Shown in pieces: positions 1 to 10,237 of a DNA stretch of 64,000 bases (position 1 is its first letter; each line of letters begins with the position of its first letter). The position numbers and the translations under genes are program-made. Below the pieces are notes generated by a model. The model was given only the letters and a program-made list of their open reading frames with translations. It ran no database searches and was not told the DNA's origin. This DNA is from Calothrix sp. NIES-3974 (GTDB lineage: Bacteria; Cyanobacteriota; Cyanobacteriia; Cyanobacteriales; Nostocaceae): assembly GCF_002368395.1 (NCBI RefSeq), contig NZ_AP018254.1, positions 1,364,001 to 1,428,000 of the forward strand, read 5' to 3'.

Positions 1-104
1 AGGAGGGAGCTATATCCTACCATTTTGATATTTAGGGTCTGCCGTTGGCGAAGCGCAGCGTTAGCTGTAAAAGTCTTTTCGTGAGGGTCGGGAACAGGGA
101 GTAG

Positions 105-132
105 GTAGAGACGACCCGTCAGGTCGTTTGTA
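105..132. repeat. palindromic hairpin repeat, ACCCGTCRGGT centre
   Basis: An imperfect palindrome that begins GTAGAGACGACC and ends GGTCGTTTGTAC. It belongs to the dispersed family seen in most long spacers of this window. The rest of positions 1-287 shows no gene, only a GGCGAAGCGCAGCGTTAG-type short repeat near position 46 and AT-rich DNA downstream of the antiporter. Confidence 0.75.
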
Positions 133-287
133 CAGGGAATAGTTTTAATGGATGCGATCGCGACTTTGCCGGAAAAGCCTTGGCATGTAGTTTAGCTATA
201 TAAAACGATGCATTTACAAAAGTGATTTTTCCCGACTCCCCACTCCCTATTGACTTGGGAAAAAATTTATACCGCTCCAATCTCCCA

Positions 288-1847
288 CTAATCAGTCTCG
301 TTCATATGTTGCAGTAGGGGTGCAAGTTCCTGGTTTAACCAACCAGCTTTCACAAATTCTGCGTAGGCATTGGCTTCAATAGCTAATAATTCGTCTCGTA
401 GTTGTTGAGCCATAAAATCGCTGAGGTTAGGATATTCGGTTTGCATTTTTTCAATTTCTAACTGGAGACGTTCGATTTCCCCAGCAATTAATTTTTGTTG
501 ATACCGATAGAAATCAGGTTGGACACCCGGTCGGGACTCAGTTTGTTGTAGATATTCCCACACTCGTTTAAGGGCTGATTGACGAGCGATCGCTTCTTGA
601 TATTTTTGACGCAGGGGTTGATTTCCCAGTAGTTTCAAGAATGTGAGTAGGGGTTTAGTGGTTAAACCTTGGACTAGTAAAGTAAATAAAACTACGCCAA
701 AGACTGTAGCAATAATTTCTTCCCGTTCAGAAATAACCGAGGGTACACTCAGGGCTAAGGCAATGGATACCGAACCCCGTAAACCTCCCCACCACAGGAC
801 TGTTTGTTCAGGTAGGGGGATTTCCGACTTCGCGACAACATTGCTCACAGCACCTAATAGATAAATAGCGATCGCGCGACTGATAATCATGGCAACAACG
901 GAGACAGCGATCGCTCCGAGATTTTGTTCCAAGATAGAGTAACGAATTTGGTCGCCAATCAGTAAAAAGACAATAGAATTGACAAAAAAGGCTAAAAATT
1001 CCCAAAATTCACTGACAATAATTCGGGTACGGGGATTCATCCCAATTCGGGAGCCAAAGTTGCCGAGGATTAAGCTGGTGGTGACAACTCCAATTACCCC
1101 CGAACCTCCCAAGTCTTCGGTAATAATGTAGGTTCCGTAGGCTGAGACTAGGGTTAGGGATTGTTCAACAAGGGGTAAATCAAACCGTTGGGTCAGGTAG
1201 GAAATACCAAAACCGATTAATGCACCGACCGCAACACCGATACCAACAACGGAAACAAATTGAATAATTAAGGGTTGAAAGCCTAATTGGGCTGTTCCCA
1301 ATGGTAAACCCACCAGAAAGCCAAAGGCAACCACCGCCATACCATCATTAAATAAACTTTCCCCCTCCATCAATACCGTCATCCGTTTAGGAGCGCCTAA
1401 TTCCCGAAATAGGGCTGTAACGGATACGGGATCGGTTGCAGCTAAACTCGCTCCCACCAATAAAGCAGTGGTCAGGGATAAACCTGCGATGTTATGTAAA
1501 CCGATGACTAAACCGAAAATGGAAATTAATACCCCTAAAATGGCATACAGGGTTATGGGGAATAAATCCCGCTTTAATTCTGACCATTTTAAATTCCAAG
1601 CGGCTTCAAATAGAAGGGGTGGTAAAAAAATCGATAGAATTAATTCCGGCGACAGGTTGACTAACCGCACATCCACCAAAGCCAAACCTGCACCGACAAT
1701 CACCAACATTAGGGTATAGGGAATTTGGCGAAACCAGCTAAATATCTGTGGTAAAGTGGCAACGCTTAAGGATACTGCTAATACTAATAAAAACTGCTTG
1801 AGATTATCTTCAATTGCAGCATGACCAACTGTTGATTCCAGCACCAT
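288..1847 (-). CDS. Na+/H+ antiporter, CPA1 family
   Basis: A sodium/proton exchanger of the plasma membrane, probably used for pH and Na+ homeostasis. The protein has about twelve hydrophobic segments, the CPA1 core with GLGIG-like turns, and the ion-binding block ESLFNDGMAVV, whose Asn-Asp pair follows an acidic segment ATDPVS. A hydrophilic, charged C-terminal tail of about 110 residues is probably cytoplasmic. The reading frame extends upstream to a TTG at 1904 and an ATG at 1868. I chose the ATG at 1847 because it leaves about ten residues before the conserved IEDNLKQFLLVL start of the first membrane segment, as I recall for cyanobacterial relatives; an AAGG lies directly before it. The gene stands alone, with a hairpin repeat just upstream. 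The family is certain; the exact ion preference is not readable. Confidence 0.88.
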   Translation of the reverse strand: MVLESTVGHAAIEDNLKQFLLVLAVSLSVATLPQIFSWFRQIPYTLMLVIVGAGLALVDVRLVNLSPELILSIFLPPLLFEAAWNLKWSELKRDLFPITLYAILGVLISIFGLVIGLHNIAGLSLTTALLVGASLAATDPVSVTALFRELGAPKRMTVLMEGESLFNDGMAVVAFGFLVGLPLGTAQLGFQPLIIQFVSVVGIGVAVGALIGFGISYLTQRFDLPLVEQSLTLVSAYGTYIITEDLGGSGVIGVVTTSLILGNFGSRIGMNPRTRIIVSEFWEFLAFFVNSIVFLLIGDQIRYSILEQNLGAIAVSVVAMIISRAIAIYLLGAVSNVVAKSEIPLPEQTVLWWGGLRGSVSIALALSVPSVISEREEIIATVFGVVLFTLLVQGLTTKPLLTFLKLLGNQPLRQKYQEAIARQSALKRVWEYLQQTESRPGVQPDFYRYQQKLIAGEIERLQLEIEKMQTEYPNLSDFMAQQLRDELLAIEANAYAEFVKAGWLNQELAPLLQHMNETD

Positions 1848-1904
1848 AACCTTTTTCCCGTTCTCCATCCTTTGCCAGTTTAACTTAACATGGTGGGAAT
1901 TCAA

Positions 1905-1950
1905 CAGACGCGATATATCGCGTCTCTACATATATATCGCGTCTCTAACA
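1905..1950. repeat. palindromic hairpin repeat, CGATATATCG centre plus half copy
   Basis: One complete palindrome (AGACG-CGATATATCG-CGTCT) is followed at once by a second half copy ending TCGCGTCTCTA. It lies upstream of the antiporter gene, between divergent or co-oriented promoters, and matches copies near 36.9, 47.8 and 54.5 kb. Confidence 0.8.
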
Positions 1951-1988
1951 ACAAAATCCATTTATCCCATTCTTTAATTTAATATCAA

Positions 1989-2534
1989 TTAACTGGATAC
2001 ATTCGTTAAACTTGCCGCTCCAAAGGTAGCGTTAAATTTACGACACCAAATGGCTACGGATGCAAAATCACTGAGATTAGTACCATTGGGAATTTCGTAG
2101 GTTTGCGCACCGTTATAACTTTTGAGGGGAGCAATAACCAGGTAATCTCCTTGACGTAGGGGATAATCTGGGGGAGTGCTGGAAGCAATGACGTTGGGAT
2201 TGCGGTGGAGAATCACAAATAAATCTGGCCCACTGGTGGATGTTTGGAAGCTTTGATCCAATTCAATTAAATGTTTTTCTCCCTGTTTGATGATGGTTGC
2301 GTTACCCTGGGTTGGGTGTTCACCACTGACAAATTTACCGGAGCTAACTGTGACACCTGCATTTGTGACATTTGTCCCATTTGTCGATGCAGATTCTGTC
2401 GAAGTTGGACTACTTACAGAGATTGGGTTGGGGTAACGGGACTTGGCTATTACAGTTGCACCAATAGCAGCGATCGCAACTACACCTAATAATAGAGCCA
2501 GGAAGCTTAAAGCTTTTTGGTTGTTCTGCTTCAT
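1989..2534 (-). CDS. DM13 domain protein, membrane-anchored
   Basis: The protein has an N-terminal hydrophobic segment (signal anchor, ALSFLALLLGVVAIAAIGATVIA), a Ser/Thr-rich linker and then one DM13 domain. The domain runs from FVSGEHPTQGNA to the end and keeps the landmarks HLIELDQSF, GPDLFVILHR, the polar LRQGDYLVIAPLKSYNGAQTYEIP and the single conserved Cys in AIWCRKF. DM13 domains are thought to take part in extracellular redox or electron transfer, but the substrate is unknown. The frame continues 17 codons upstream to an ATG at 2585. I prefer the ATG at 2534 because it places a normal signal-anchor at the N-terminus, although neither start has a clear Shine-Dalgarno sequence. It is convergent with nothing and is probably monocistronic. 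Confidence 0.82.
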   Translation of the reverse strand: MKQNNQKALSFLALLLGVVAIAAIGATVIAKSRYPNPISVSSPTSTESASTNGTNVTNAGVTVSSGKFVSGEHPTQGNATIIKQGEKHLIELDQSFQTSTSGPDLFVILHRNPNVIASSTPPDYPLRQGDYLVIAPLKSYNGAQTYEIPNGTNLSDFASVAIWCRKFNATFGAASLTNVSS

Positions 2535-2585
2535 ATATTTGCTAATTAAAGAATCAAAAGGACAATATTGACAAATTTCAGTCAT

Positions 2586-3150
2586 ATAAATTACTGAGTA
2601 GTCCTATTTTAGTGATGATTGATCATCCTGTTTGCGCTATATCTTACATATCTACAATTTCTCATTATTTTTACCATAGGAAATCAATATGATTATGCCT
2701 TTGTCAGAGATAGAAAGATATTGGTAGTTAGGGATTATTTGAAATTCTCTTCTGAAATTATTTCCCAGCATTTAAACAGAGAAAAAACACTTTATATTTA
2801 TCCATGAGAACTGCTTATATGTATTGTAAATGACAAGAAAAACTGCATTCAGTTACGTAAATTGCCATCAATCTCTTGTATTTTTTAATATCATCATTCA
2901 TCGGACAATACCACATACAGCAATCCTATTTAAGTCGTAAAAAATAGCGTCCCTTTGACTGATGACTGGTGACTGTTAATCGTTAACAACCACACATATA
3001 ATATTTCATAAATCCCGCTCGGCTTGATGTAAATAGTTCGTATATCCAAGCAAAATCAGTCCGTTGGTATTGGAAAAATTAACCCATTGATTAACATTGA
3101 TGGGAATGGAAATGAGAAATACAAGTTACATTTTTTCATGAGGTAAAAAC
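2586..3150. other. AT-rich spacer without a supported gene
   Basis: About 560 bases between the DM13 gene and the pilin-like gene. A 62-codon frame at 2619-2807 has a composition typical of chance frames in AT-rich DNA and no ribosome site, so it is not called. The promoter of the plus-strand pilin-like gene should lie in the last 150 bases. Confidence 0.5.
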
Positions 3151-3714
3151 ATGTCTAACCAAAACGATACTGCAAAAAATATTGGATTAGTCGCTTTAGG
3201 TTGCGGACTTGCCTTGTTGATTCCCTTTATTTTGCTCACGATAGTTCCATTGATTTTTTTTCCTTTATTCCTTTCCGGTTTACAATCTAGCTTAAAAGAG
3301 TTAGGTAATGAATTAGAAGCTCCACAAACGTTATCTGAAATCAGCAAAGCTCAAGAAGATTATTTTGCCAAAAATAATCGCTTTGCATCTCAAATTTCCG
3401 AACTAAAGCTAGAGATTACGCCAGAGACAGATAATTACAAATATGACATGAGTGTGATTAATAATAATCGTTCTGTAAAAATTACAGCAACGGCAAAAAA
3501 TGAAGAATTATCTAGTTATACAGGTGGAGTATTTGCGGTCAAAATTGAAGGGAATGATAAACCTGCAATTATCTCTGAATTGTGTGTAACTGATGGTGCT
3601 TCCTTGACTCCTCCGGAAATGCCTAAGCTAGTAGGTATTAAGACTGAATGTCCTCCTGGTTCAAGTTCTTCATCTTGGTTGACCTCCGATTCAGATTCAA
3701 GTAGTGAATTTTAA
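3151..3714 (+). CDS. type IV pilin-like G/H family protein
   Basis: A 187-residue protein with one N-terminal membrane segment (about residues 10-45). The domain that follows resembles cyanobacterial 'type IV pilin-like G/H' proteins: KAQEDYFAKNNRFASQISEL, then ETDNYKYDMSVINN, and a region that pairs repeated beta strands with a Cys in ELCVTDG. The first block is the family hallmark (xxQQAYxxxNxxFA). It lacks the classical prepilin cleavage motif followed by a Phe/Glu helix, so it is more likely a membrane-anchored pilin-domain protein than a major pilin. The tail is Ser/Asp-rich and low in complexity, with a possible second Cys (TECPPG) that could form a disulphide. No other pilus genes are nearby. 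Start: ATG preceded by GAGGTAAAAAC at a good distance. Confidence 0.7.
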   Translation: MSNQNDTAKNIGLVALGCGLALLIPFILLTIVPLIFFPLFLSGLQSSLKELGNELEAPQTLSEISKAQEDYFAKNNRFASQISELKLEITPETDNYKYDMSVINNNRSVKITATAKNEELSSYTGGVFAVKIEGNDKPAIISELCVTDGASLTPPEMPKLVGIKTECPPGSSSSSWLTSDSDSSSEF

Positions 3715-3967
3715 TTAGTCGCGCAAAATTGCAAGTGAAAAATTTATCAAATTGATTATCAAAAACATGAGAAAAATCATCAATTAATCAACAACTTCTC
3801 TCAGTTAACTAGTTTTTTGGGAAAATAAATACTCATAAATTATCCAATCAAAAAAGGTAAGTGAAAATCCTTCAAATCTACCTAAAAAATTGGATATTTT
3901 TCGTTTTTTTATACGGTATAAACCTAGCTAGCATTGCCATGTCTCCATCTACATAAAGATTTAACCC

Positions 3968-6157
3968 CTAGCTTTTCATGGTTTTCAAATCTTTTAACAC
4001 TTCAGTTGCGGACTGATATCGGGAATTAAAATCAAAATGCACCATTTTATTGATAATTTCCGCCAATTCAGGAAAAATTTGCGCGACAATCCGCCAAGAT
4101 TGGGGAGGGATATCATTAGAAACTAATATCTCTATTTCTCCGGTGTCAACATTTCTTTGATACCTTTTTGGTTCTATTCCTGTTAATAATTCAATAGCAG
4201 TAATCCCTAACGCATGGATATCGCTGTTTAATTTCGGTAATCCGGAAATTTGCTCCGAAGGTGCATATCCAATAGTCGCGATCGCAACTGTTTGTGTTTC
4301 TGGTTGTTGGGGTTGGATTTTTTTGACTGCTCCAAAGTCAATTAGGACAATACGTTTGTCTTGTTCCCGTCGAATCAGGTTACTGGGTTTGATGTCTCGG
4401 TGGATGATATGGTAGCTATGGATAAATACCAGTATTTCTAAAACATCCTTAAGGATGGGAATTACTTGGGATGCTGGTAGTTTTTTCCGGTTGTGAATTT
4501 CTTTGTTGAGGGGAGTTCCTTTGATATATTCCTGAACAATAAAAAATTGCTGATTTTCTTCAAAACAAGCCATTAATTGGGGTATACGGTCATATTTACC
4601 GACTAATTCTAAAATTTCTGCTTCCTGTTTAAACAATCTACGGGCAACTTCTAAAAATTGAGTATCTTGACGTGCTGGACGTAATTGCTTCACCACGTGA
4701 ACCGGATTCCCCGGACGTTGGGTATCCTCTGCAAGATAGGTACCACCAAATCCACCAGCAGCTAATTTGCTGACAATTTTATAGCGATCGCGTAGCATTG
4801 TCCCCGGTGAGATTTCCACCCCCAGGGGAGTAGCGACTTCTGTTTTTTCGCTGGTACTTTGGGTTTGCTTTAATAGTAATTGCAACTGCGCGATCGCATC
4901 CTGTTGTTCCTGTACCTGTTCCAGAATTTTTTCTTGTTCTTGTTTACTCTGGTATGCAGAATAGGCTAATACACTTCCCCCCGTTAACACTAAACCAAGG
5001 AAGGGAGAAATAACCGGAAACCATCCTGCTTGAGTAAATAGGAAAAAACTCCCACCCAACAATAGAGCTCCACTGATAGCGCTTCCTAACGCTAACACAA
5101 TCGGATGACGCAGACGCAATACCAGCAAACCACCGACCACACTCCATCCCCACAACCAAATTACCTCACCCCACTCTGGTAAAAACCAAAACAGGGGTTT
5201 ATTATCCATCACAGCACTGAGAATTTGACTAACACTGTAAGCATGAACTTCTACTCCGGGAATTTCACCAGTCACATTTAAAGGAGTTTTCACCAAATCC
5301 TTTAAGCTTGGTGCAGTTGCTCCCATTAAAATCACCCTATCTTTAATTAAATCTGGTGCAACCCTATTTTCCAGGACATCTGCAATACTCACCATCGGAG
5401 CAATTTGCTGAGAACTGTAATTCATCAGGATTTGATAACCACCTGCATCTATCTGCTGGTATCCCCCTACATGACTTTGTAAGCGTTTAAATACAACTTT
5501 TCCAATTTGTAATTCATTCTCAGCAGTCAACTTAGCTGTGATATTTCCTGGTTCCAGATACTTCAAAGCTAACTGTAATCCTAAAGAATAGGGGGTTGTA
5601 CATAAAGATTTCGGAGCAACATCCATCAATAACAAATTGCGACGAATTGCTCCATCCCGATCTTGAACAAGATTACTAAATCCCACCTGCTCTGGTTCCA
5701 CACCCTTGGGAGGTGCAATTTCTTCCGTATTCCCATCCCGATGACTTGAAGACGCTTCACCATCAGCATGGTTACAAATGGGAAAAATAATACTACTATT
5801 TTGCAGATATTCCAGCAATTTTCCATGACCCTGTTCATCATTTGTATTTGCGCGATCGCGGATAAAGTCAAAACCAATTGCTCGTGGTTGGTGTTGCTCT
5901 AATTTTTGAAAAACTTGCAGAAATAATTCATCGGAAGGGGGATATTGATATTTTTGAATATCCTTTTCTGTAAACCCCACAATTAACAATCGGGGGTCTG
6001 GTTTGGAACTAGCGTTCCATCGTGTTATCTGGTCAAAAACTTGGATTTCTTGCTGCTCCAATAGTCCTAAATTTTGTATCCCAAATAATACTGCTGTGAC
6101 AACTGCACTAGAAATAATTATTGGTTGAAATAAAATATCTTTAATTTTTTTGAACAT
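3968..6157 (-). CDS. CHASE2 sensor - Ser/Thr protein kinase
   Basis: A membrane receptor kinase of 729 residues. After an N-terminal membrane segment (about 10-32) comes an extracytoplasmic CHASE2 domain (about 35-320; note DPRLLIVGFTEKD, PRAIGFDFI, IKDRVILMGATAPSLKD). Three membrane segments follow (about 332-400), then a coiled-coil linker (403-430) and a cytoplasmic Hanks-type kinase. The kinase has the glycine loop LAAGGFGGTYLAED (465-478), the ATP-binding Lys490, the catalytic HRDIKPSN (586-593) and DFG (607-609), so it should be active. CHASE2 binds unknown extracellular signals. In cyanobacteria CHASE2 proteins often sit beside CHAT and haemagglutinin-like genes, as here. The small TPR gene lies 42 bp upstream on the same strand and may be co-transcribed. 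Confidence 0.93.
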   Translation of the reverse strand: MFKKIKDILFQPIIISSAVVTAVLFGIQNLGLLEQQEIQVFDQITRWNASSKPDPRLLIVGFTEKDIQKYQYPPSDELFLQVFQKLEQHQPRAIGFDFIRDRANTNDEQGHGKLLEYLQNSSIIFPICNHADGEASSSHRDGNTEEIAPPKGVEPEQVGFSNLVQDRDGAIRRNLLLMDVAPKSLCTTPYSLGLQLALKYLEPGNITAKLTAENELQIGKVVFKRLQSHVGGYQQIDAGGYQILMNYSSQQIAPMVSIADVLENRVAPDLIKDRVILMGATAPSLKDLVKTPLNVTGEIPGVEVHAYSVSQILSAVMDNKPLFWFLPEWGEVIWLWGWSVVGGLLVLRLRHPIVLALGSAISGALLLGGSFFLFTQAGWFPVISPFLGLVLTGGSVLAYSAYQSKQEQEKILEQVQEQQDAIAQLQLLLKQTQSTSEKTEVATPLGVEISPGTMLRDRYKIVSKLAAGGFGGTYLAEDTQRPGNPVHVVKQLRPARQDTQFLEVARRLFKQEAEILELVGKYDRIPQLMACFEENQQFFIVQEYIKGTPLNKEIHNRKKLPASQVIPILKDVLEILVFIHSYHIIHRDIKPSNLIRREQDKRIVLIDFGAVKKIQPQQPETQTVAIATIGYAPSEQISGLPKLNSDIHALGITAIELLTGIEPKRYQRNVDTGEIEILVSNDIPPQSWRIVAQIFPELAEIINKMVHFDFNSRYQSATEVLKDLKTMKS

Positions 6158-6199
6158 GGTGGGAATAGAATACAGGAGACAGGATACAGGAGATATTGA

Positions 6200-6955
6200 T
6201 TAACGACTAACTATCTTTCCCGAACCAGAATTCCTAAAGTCATGGTGGAAGTTATTATCCATTGTTAAACGCATAGCCGTATTATAATCTTCTAGAGCTT
6301 GACGCTGATTTCCTAAATCTTGATAAACTTTACTGCGCCAAAAATAAAAATAGGCATTATTAGGGTTAATCTCAATCGCATGGTTATAATCCTCAATTGC
6401 ACCCTGTGTATCTTTTAATTTATTATGACGAAAATTAGCCCTTTGACTGTAAATCTCAGCATTGTTAGGATTATTGCTAATAGCTCGATTAAAATTGGCG
6501 ATCGCACCCTCAATATCTCCCTCTTCAAAGCAGTTATAGGCTTTTTTAATCGCTGATACCTGTGAATTCTTAGAACCAGGATAAATCATGTTAAAATTAT
6601 CTGCTAAATTTTCTTTTTTATAAGAATTTGATAATCGCTGAGGTAAATTATTCTGCGGAGAATTATCTAAGTTATTTGCTTGACTTGGAGTTAATTTATA
6701 AAACTTAAAAATAATTACTAAAGCGATAAATACCACCCCTAATTGTATTGCAAAATTCAAGGGAAAATCCCACCCAGAGTGATGTTCAATAAAATTATCT
6801 GAGAAATTAAGATTTTGGCGAGAATTGGAATTAGGAGTATTACTGTAATGAGGAAGTTTTGCTGCAAGGGTAGTTTGACTATAGGGAAAACTACTACTTC
6901 CCCAACATAGCATTCCTAAGAAGAACACATGAGCAACAAGCTGTGTAGATTTCAT
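6200..6955 (-). CDS. TPR repeat protein, membrane-anchored
   Basis: A 251-residue protein with an N-terminal signal-like segment, a Ser/Asn-rich stretch, one clear transmembrane helix (about 70-87, FAIQLGVVFIALVIIFKFY) and at least two and a half tetratricopeptide repeats in the C-terminal half. The repeats are AYNCFEEGDIEGAIANFNRAI, AEIYSQRANFRHNKL and YFYFWRSKVYQDLGNQ. TPR units bind protein partners, and no enzymatic motif is present. Because it lies directly upstream of the CHASE2 kinase on the same strand, it may be an adaptor for that receptor. This is inference from position. Confidence 0.75.
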   Translation of the reverse strand: MKSTQLVAHVFFLGMLCWGSSSFPYSQTTLAAKLPHYSNTPNSNSRQNLNFSDNFIEHHSGWDFPLNFAIQLGVVFIALVIIFKFYKLTPSQANNLDNSPQNNLPQRLSNSYKKENLADNFNMIYPGSKNSQVSAIKKAYNCFEEGDIEGAIANFNRAISNNPNNAEIYSQRANFRHNKLKDTQGAIEDYNHAIEINPNNAYFYFWRSKVYQDLGNQRQALEDYNTAMRLTMDNNFHHDFRNSGSGKIVSR

Positions 6956-7160
6956 ATATTTAGTGTTAAATAAAGAAAAAATGAGTCACTGCGATCGCAC
7001 TAACAAATCATCACCGATAGAGTACCCTAAAAAACCCATTATTTTCATTTGCAGAATTGAAATTTTATAATTTCCCAATATTTCCAACAAATGCTTCAAT
7101 TTTAGCAGCGAATCCCCAGTGATTATACCCTCTATGTTACATATAGGAATTTAAATCCCT

Positions 7161-7206
7161 GTAGAGACGTAACATGTTACGTCTCCAAGGGATATATTAC
7201 GTCTGG
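7161..7206. repeat. palindromic hairpin repeat, TAACATGTTA centre plus half copy
   Basis: Reads GTAGAGACG-TAACATGTTA-CGTCTC followed by a half copy ending ATATTACGTCTGG. It lies in the 325-bp spacer between the CHAT gene and the TPR gene. The same centre recurs at 10238. Confidence 0.8.
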
Positions 7207-7280
7207 TCAAACAAAATTCATCTGTCCCATTATTTTTGCAAATTCCTACAACCCGTTAAATTATCTCTACTAATAGCTAA

Positions 7281-10211
7281 TTACAACCAATTTCCTACCA
7301 AAATAATCGGTGACCAATAATATGGATGTTTATACTTTCCATCCTCTAATTTTAGTAAATAAATTTGCGCTCGTTTTAAAGCTTCAGCTTTACTAATATT
7401 TGGGTTTTCCCTCAGTTGTCGGAAAAATTCCACCATGAGGATTTTTGTTGCTTCATCACTTACATTCCAAAGGGTTGCAATGGTACTACGAGCACCTGAT
7501 TGAATCGCAACTCCCGCAAGTCCTAAAGCTGCTTTATCATCACCAGAAGCAGTTTGACAAGCACTTAAAACTAATAAATCAATTACATTTTCGGGATTCT
7601 TGGGATTTTTGAGCAAACCTTCAAAATCATTGACATTAATGACACTATCCCAGGATAAAACATAGGTATTTTCTGCTGTTGAACTAAATAATCCGTGGGT
7701 CGCAAGTGACACTACTGATGGTGCAAATGATTGTATTTGTTGTAAGATGTTTTGATTGGTTAATTCTTGGTTGATAATCTTCTGGGAACTAGGGAAAATT
7801 TCTGTGATTGCTTTCAATTCATTTTTAACATTTTCTAGGGGTTCAAATCTTTCGTGTCTGGGATTATTCAATTTATTTAACTCACTTAACCCCCCCGCAA
7901 ATAATTTAACTTGGACTCGATTGGCAACTTTTTTTGGTGGTAGCAATCGTAATCCTGGTGATACAGCTAAATTATATGGTTTTTCCACCAAAAATTGCTT
8001 ACCATCGTGCAAAGCAGCCATCGGAATATTGCGTAAATATCCATCTAAAACAAACACCAAATTCTGAATTTGATATTTTTTCCAATCAGATTCAAAAGGT
8101 TTAATTAACCATTGATAAACCTGCTGTGCTGCTGGTAAATACTCATCCTCATCACTTTGTCTATTTGCAAGTGCTTTGTCAGAATCTCGCAGTGATTGAA
8201 TTGTATTTTGAAAGCTTTTCCCCGGTGGTAAATCTTGAGCGAAATATTGCTTTAATTTCAGAATTTCTCCTTCCCCTGATTTATTTTCTTTCATCGCAGA
8301 ATCCTGATTCGGTAGGGAAACTATTACCGCTAAACTATCGGGAAGGATAATTGGGTAAACCACCGATGCTGTGGTGTCAATTTGCTGAAGGGAAACCTCC
8401 GTATTCCCATCTAAACAAGCTCTCCGGAAAAAGTTATCCAACTCTGCTAAATTCAGGGACTCAATCGTATTTCTTGCTTCCTGGAGGATTGCTTGCTGCT
8501 TTTGAGTATCAGATTCCTGCTGATGCGATCGCAATAACAAACTGACATATTCACGATAAACCGGTTCCACCTCCTGTCGGAAGGAAAATTGCACATCCCG
8601 GTTCAACAATGCTAAATCACGACGCAGAAATTTCAGGTGATTTACTGCTTTAGCATAAGCTGCGATCGCACTTTTTTCCTTTTCTTTTCCCTGTTCTTTG
8701 AGGATTCTCCCTAACTGCCATTCCCAACGATAGGTAATATCCGATGCTTGGATTCCTTCGGCGATACTGATAGCTCTTTGGGTTATGGTTTGTGCTTCCT
8801 TCCACTGTTTTGTTTGTTCGTACAAACTTCCCAGTGTACCGAGAGCATAGGCATGGGCACGGGTATCTTTTAATGCTTCTGCATCCCGCACAGCCGTTTC
8901 CACAACTTGATAAATGGTTTTCCAAGGGATACCACCGGTAACTTGAAGATTTTTTTGTCTATCCCCAGTAAATTCAGGACAGCTAAAAGTAATGACCTTC
9001 GCTGTTCCATCGGTTCCCTGCTTCAAACAAGTAAGACTCTGAGCAAGATTAATCCGAGCGTAGATATTTTTCCGGCTAGGTGCTAAATTAGCTAATTGGG
9101 GTTGAATTTCCTGCCAGAGATTTTGTGCTGCTGACCACTCCCCTGCTTCCACTTGTAAGCGTAATTGATTTAACTTTCCTTGGATGGAAGTATCCCTAGA
9201 AACTCCATCAGTTGCTGCTTGCTGATAGTAACTGAGGGCTGTTTCGATGTATTGATTTTTCTGTTTATATTCATCACTTTCTGTATCATTTATGTCACCA
9301 GAAACGGATTTCGCCAAAGCATAAAAAGTGTTACCTAAAGCTAAATTTATCTCTGCTTCCACTTCCCGAAAATTACTCTTTTTGGCAATTTCTAAAGCCT
9401 GTTTTAAAACCGATTCAGAATCTAATTTTTCAACTTGTAAATTTTGCTTTGACTTGTTATTTTGAAAGCTATTCCCAGATGTCAAACTTGTAGACACATT
9501 TCCCGTGACAGGACGAAGATTACCTAAAACCCTTAAGGTATTACCAATATTTAATAATCCCTTGACTTTAAGTAAAGCATCCTGGGAATTACCATCTCCC
9601 AAACTATTTATATCCTCATAGACCTCATTCAATTGCATCAAAGTTCGACGATAAAAACCCAAAGCTTGTAAAGCTTGAGTTTGATTCAATTTACTACCAA
9701 TTACCCCTTCCCAATAACCCACTCTCTGATAAATTATCGTCGCTTCCTGCCAACTTTTTAAAGCCTTTTCTACCTCACCCCGCGCCAATAAAATTTTACC
9801 TTGATTATTTAAAGCTTGACCTTGTAAAGATAACTTTCCCGGCGAATCAACCTCAGCCTTTAATAACTCCAAACTTTGAGCGATCGCATTTTCTGCATCC
9901 GTTAATTTACCCAATTGTTGATAACCCAAAGCCAGGTAATTTAAAGCCTGTGACTGCTGTAATCTATCCCCTTGGTTTTTAAAAACTACCACAGCCTGCT
10001 GCTGTATTTCCACAGCCTTAGCAAACTGCTCCTGTTGATAGTAATTTAAACCCAATTGCAAATAATCCTTCCCACCAACAGTTGGATTAACAACAGCCAA
10101 CTCCATCATAGGGGATTTGCTCACCGGCTGTACAGGCAGAGAAATAGAAGAAAAATGTGCATCAAAATTAGCAATCTGCGCCAAAGTCGCTAATAGGAAA
10201 AATGTAGACAT
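7281..10211 (-). CDS. TPR-CHAT protein (caspase-like fold) with signal peptide
   Basis: A 976-residue protein. A short hydrophobic N-terminus (MSTFFLLATLAQIA) could act as a signal peptide. Residues from about 45 to 500 form TPR repeats of the type YLQLGLNYYQQEQFAKAVEIQQQAV. Residues from about 640 to the end form a CHAT domain ending YYWSPIILVGNW. The proposed catalytic dyad of CHAT/separase-like proteases is intact: His839 in SLATHGLF and Cys885 in LSACQTASGDD. CHAT proteins of this type are abundant in filamentous cyanobacteria; some CHAT proteins are proteases (e.g. in type III-E CRISPR), but this subfamily is biochemically uncharacterised. It lies just downstream of the two-partner secretion pair on the same strand, separated by 140 bp of hairpin repeats, which suggests a linked surface or secretion function. 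Confidence 0.9.
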   Translation of the reverse strand: MSTFFLLATLAQIANFDAHFSSISLPVQPVSKSPMMELAVVNPTVGGKDYLQLGLNYYQQEQFAKAVEIQQQAVVVFKNQGDRLQQSQALNYLALGYQQLGKLTDAENAIAQSLELLKAEVDSPGKLSLQGQALNNQGKILLARGEVEKALKSWQEATIIYQRVGYWEGVIGSKLNQTQALQALGFYRRTLMQLNEVYEDINSLGDGNSQDALLKVKGLLNIGNTLRVLGNLRPVTGNVSTSLTSGNSFQNNKSKQNLQVEKLDSESVLKQALEIAKKSNFREVEAEINLALGNTFYALAKSVSGDINDTESDEYKQKNQYIETALSYYQQAATDGVSRDTSIQGKLNQLRLQVEAGEWSAAQNLWQEIQPQLANLAPSRKNIYARINLAQSLTCLKQGTDGTAKVITFSCPEFTGDRQKNLQVTGGIPWKTIYQVVETAVRDAEALKDTRAHAYALGTLGSLYEQTKQWKEAQTITQRAISIAEGIQASDITYRWEWQLGRILKEQGKEKEKSAIAAYAKAVNHLKFLRRDLALLNRDVQFSFRQEVEPVYREYVSLLLRSHQQESDTQKQQAILQEARNTIESLNLAELDNFFRRACLDGNTEVSLQQIDTTASVVYPIILPDSLAVIVSLPNQDSAMKENKSGEGEILKLKQYFAQDLPPGKSFQNTIQSLRDSDKALANRQSDEDEYLPAAQQVYQWLIKPFESDWKKYQIQNLVFVLDGYLRNIPMAALHDGKQFLVEKPYNLAVSPGLRLLPPKKVANRVQVKLFAGGLSELNKLNNPRHERFEPLENVKNELKAITEIFPSSQKIINQELTNQNILQQIQSFAPSVVSLATHGLFSSTAENTYVLSWDSVINVNDFEGLLKNPKNPENVIDLLVLSACQTASGDDKAALGLAGVAIQSGARSTIATLWNVSDEATKILMVEFFRQLRENPNISKAEALKRAQIYLLKLEDGKYKHPYYWSPIILVGNWL

Positions 10212-10237
10212 AGTTTCTGAATTTATTGGTAAAATTT

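Noticed and set aside
2619-2807. 62-codon hydrophobic plus-strand frame
   Set aside because: No ribosome site, extreme AT composition and no similarity pattern; likely chance.
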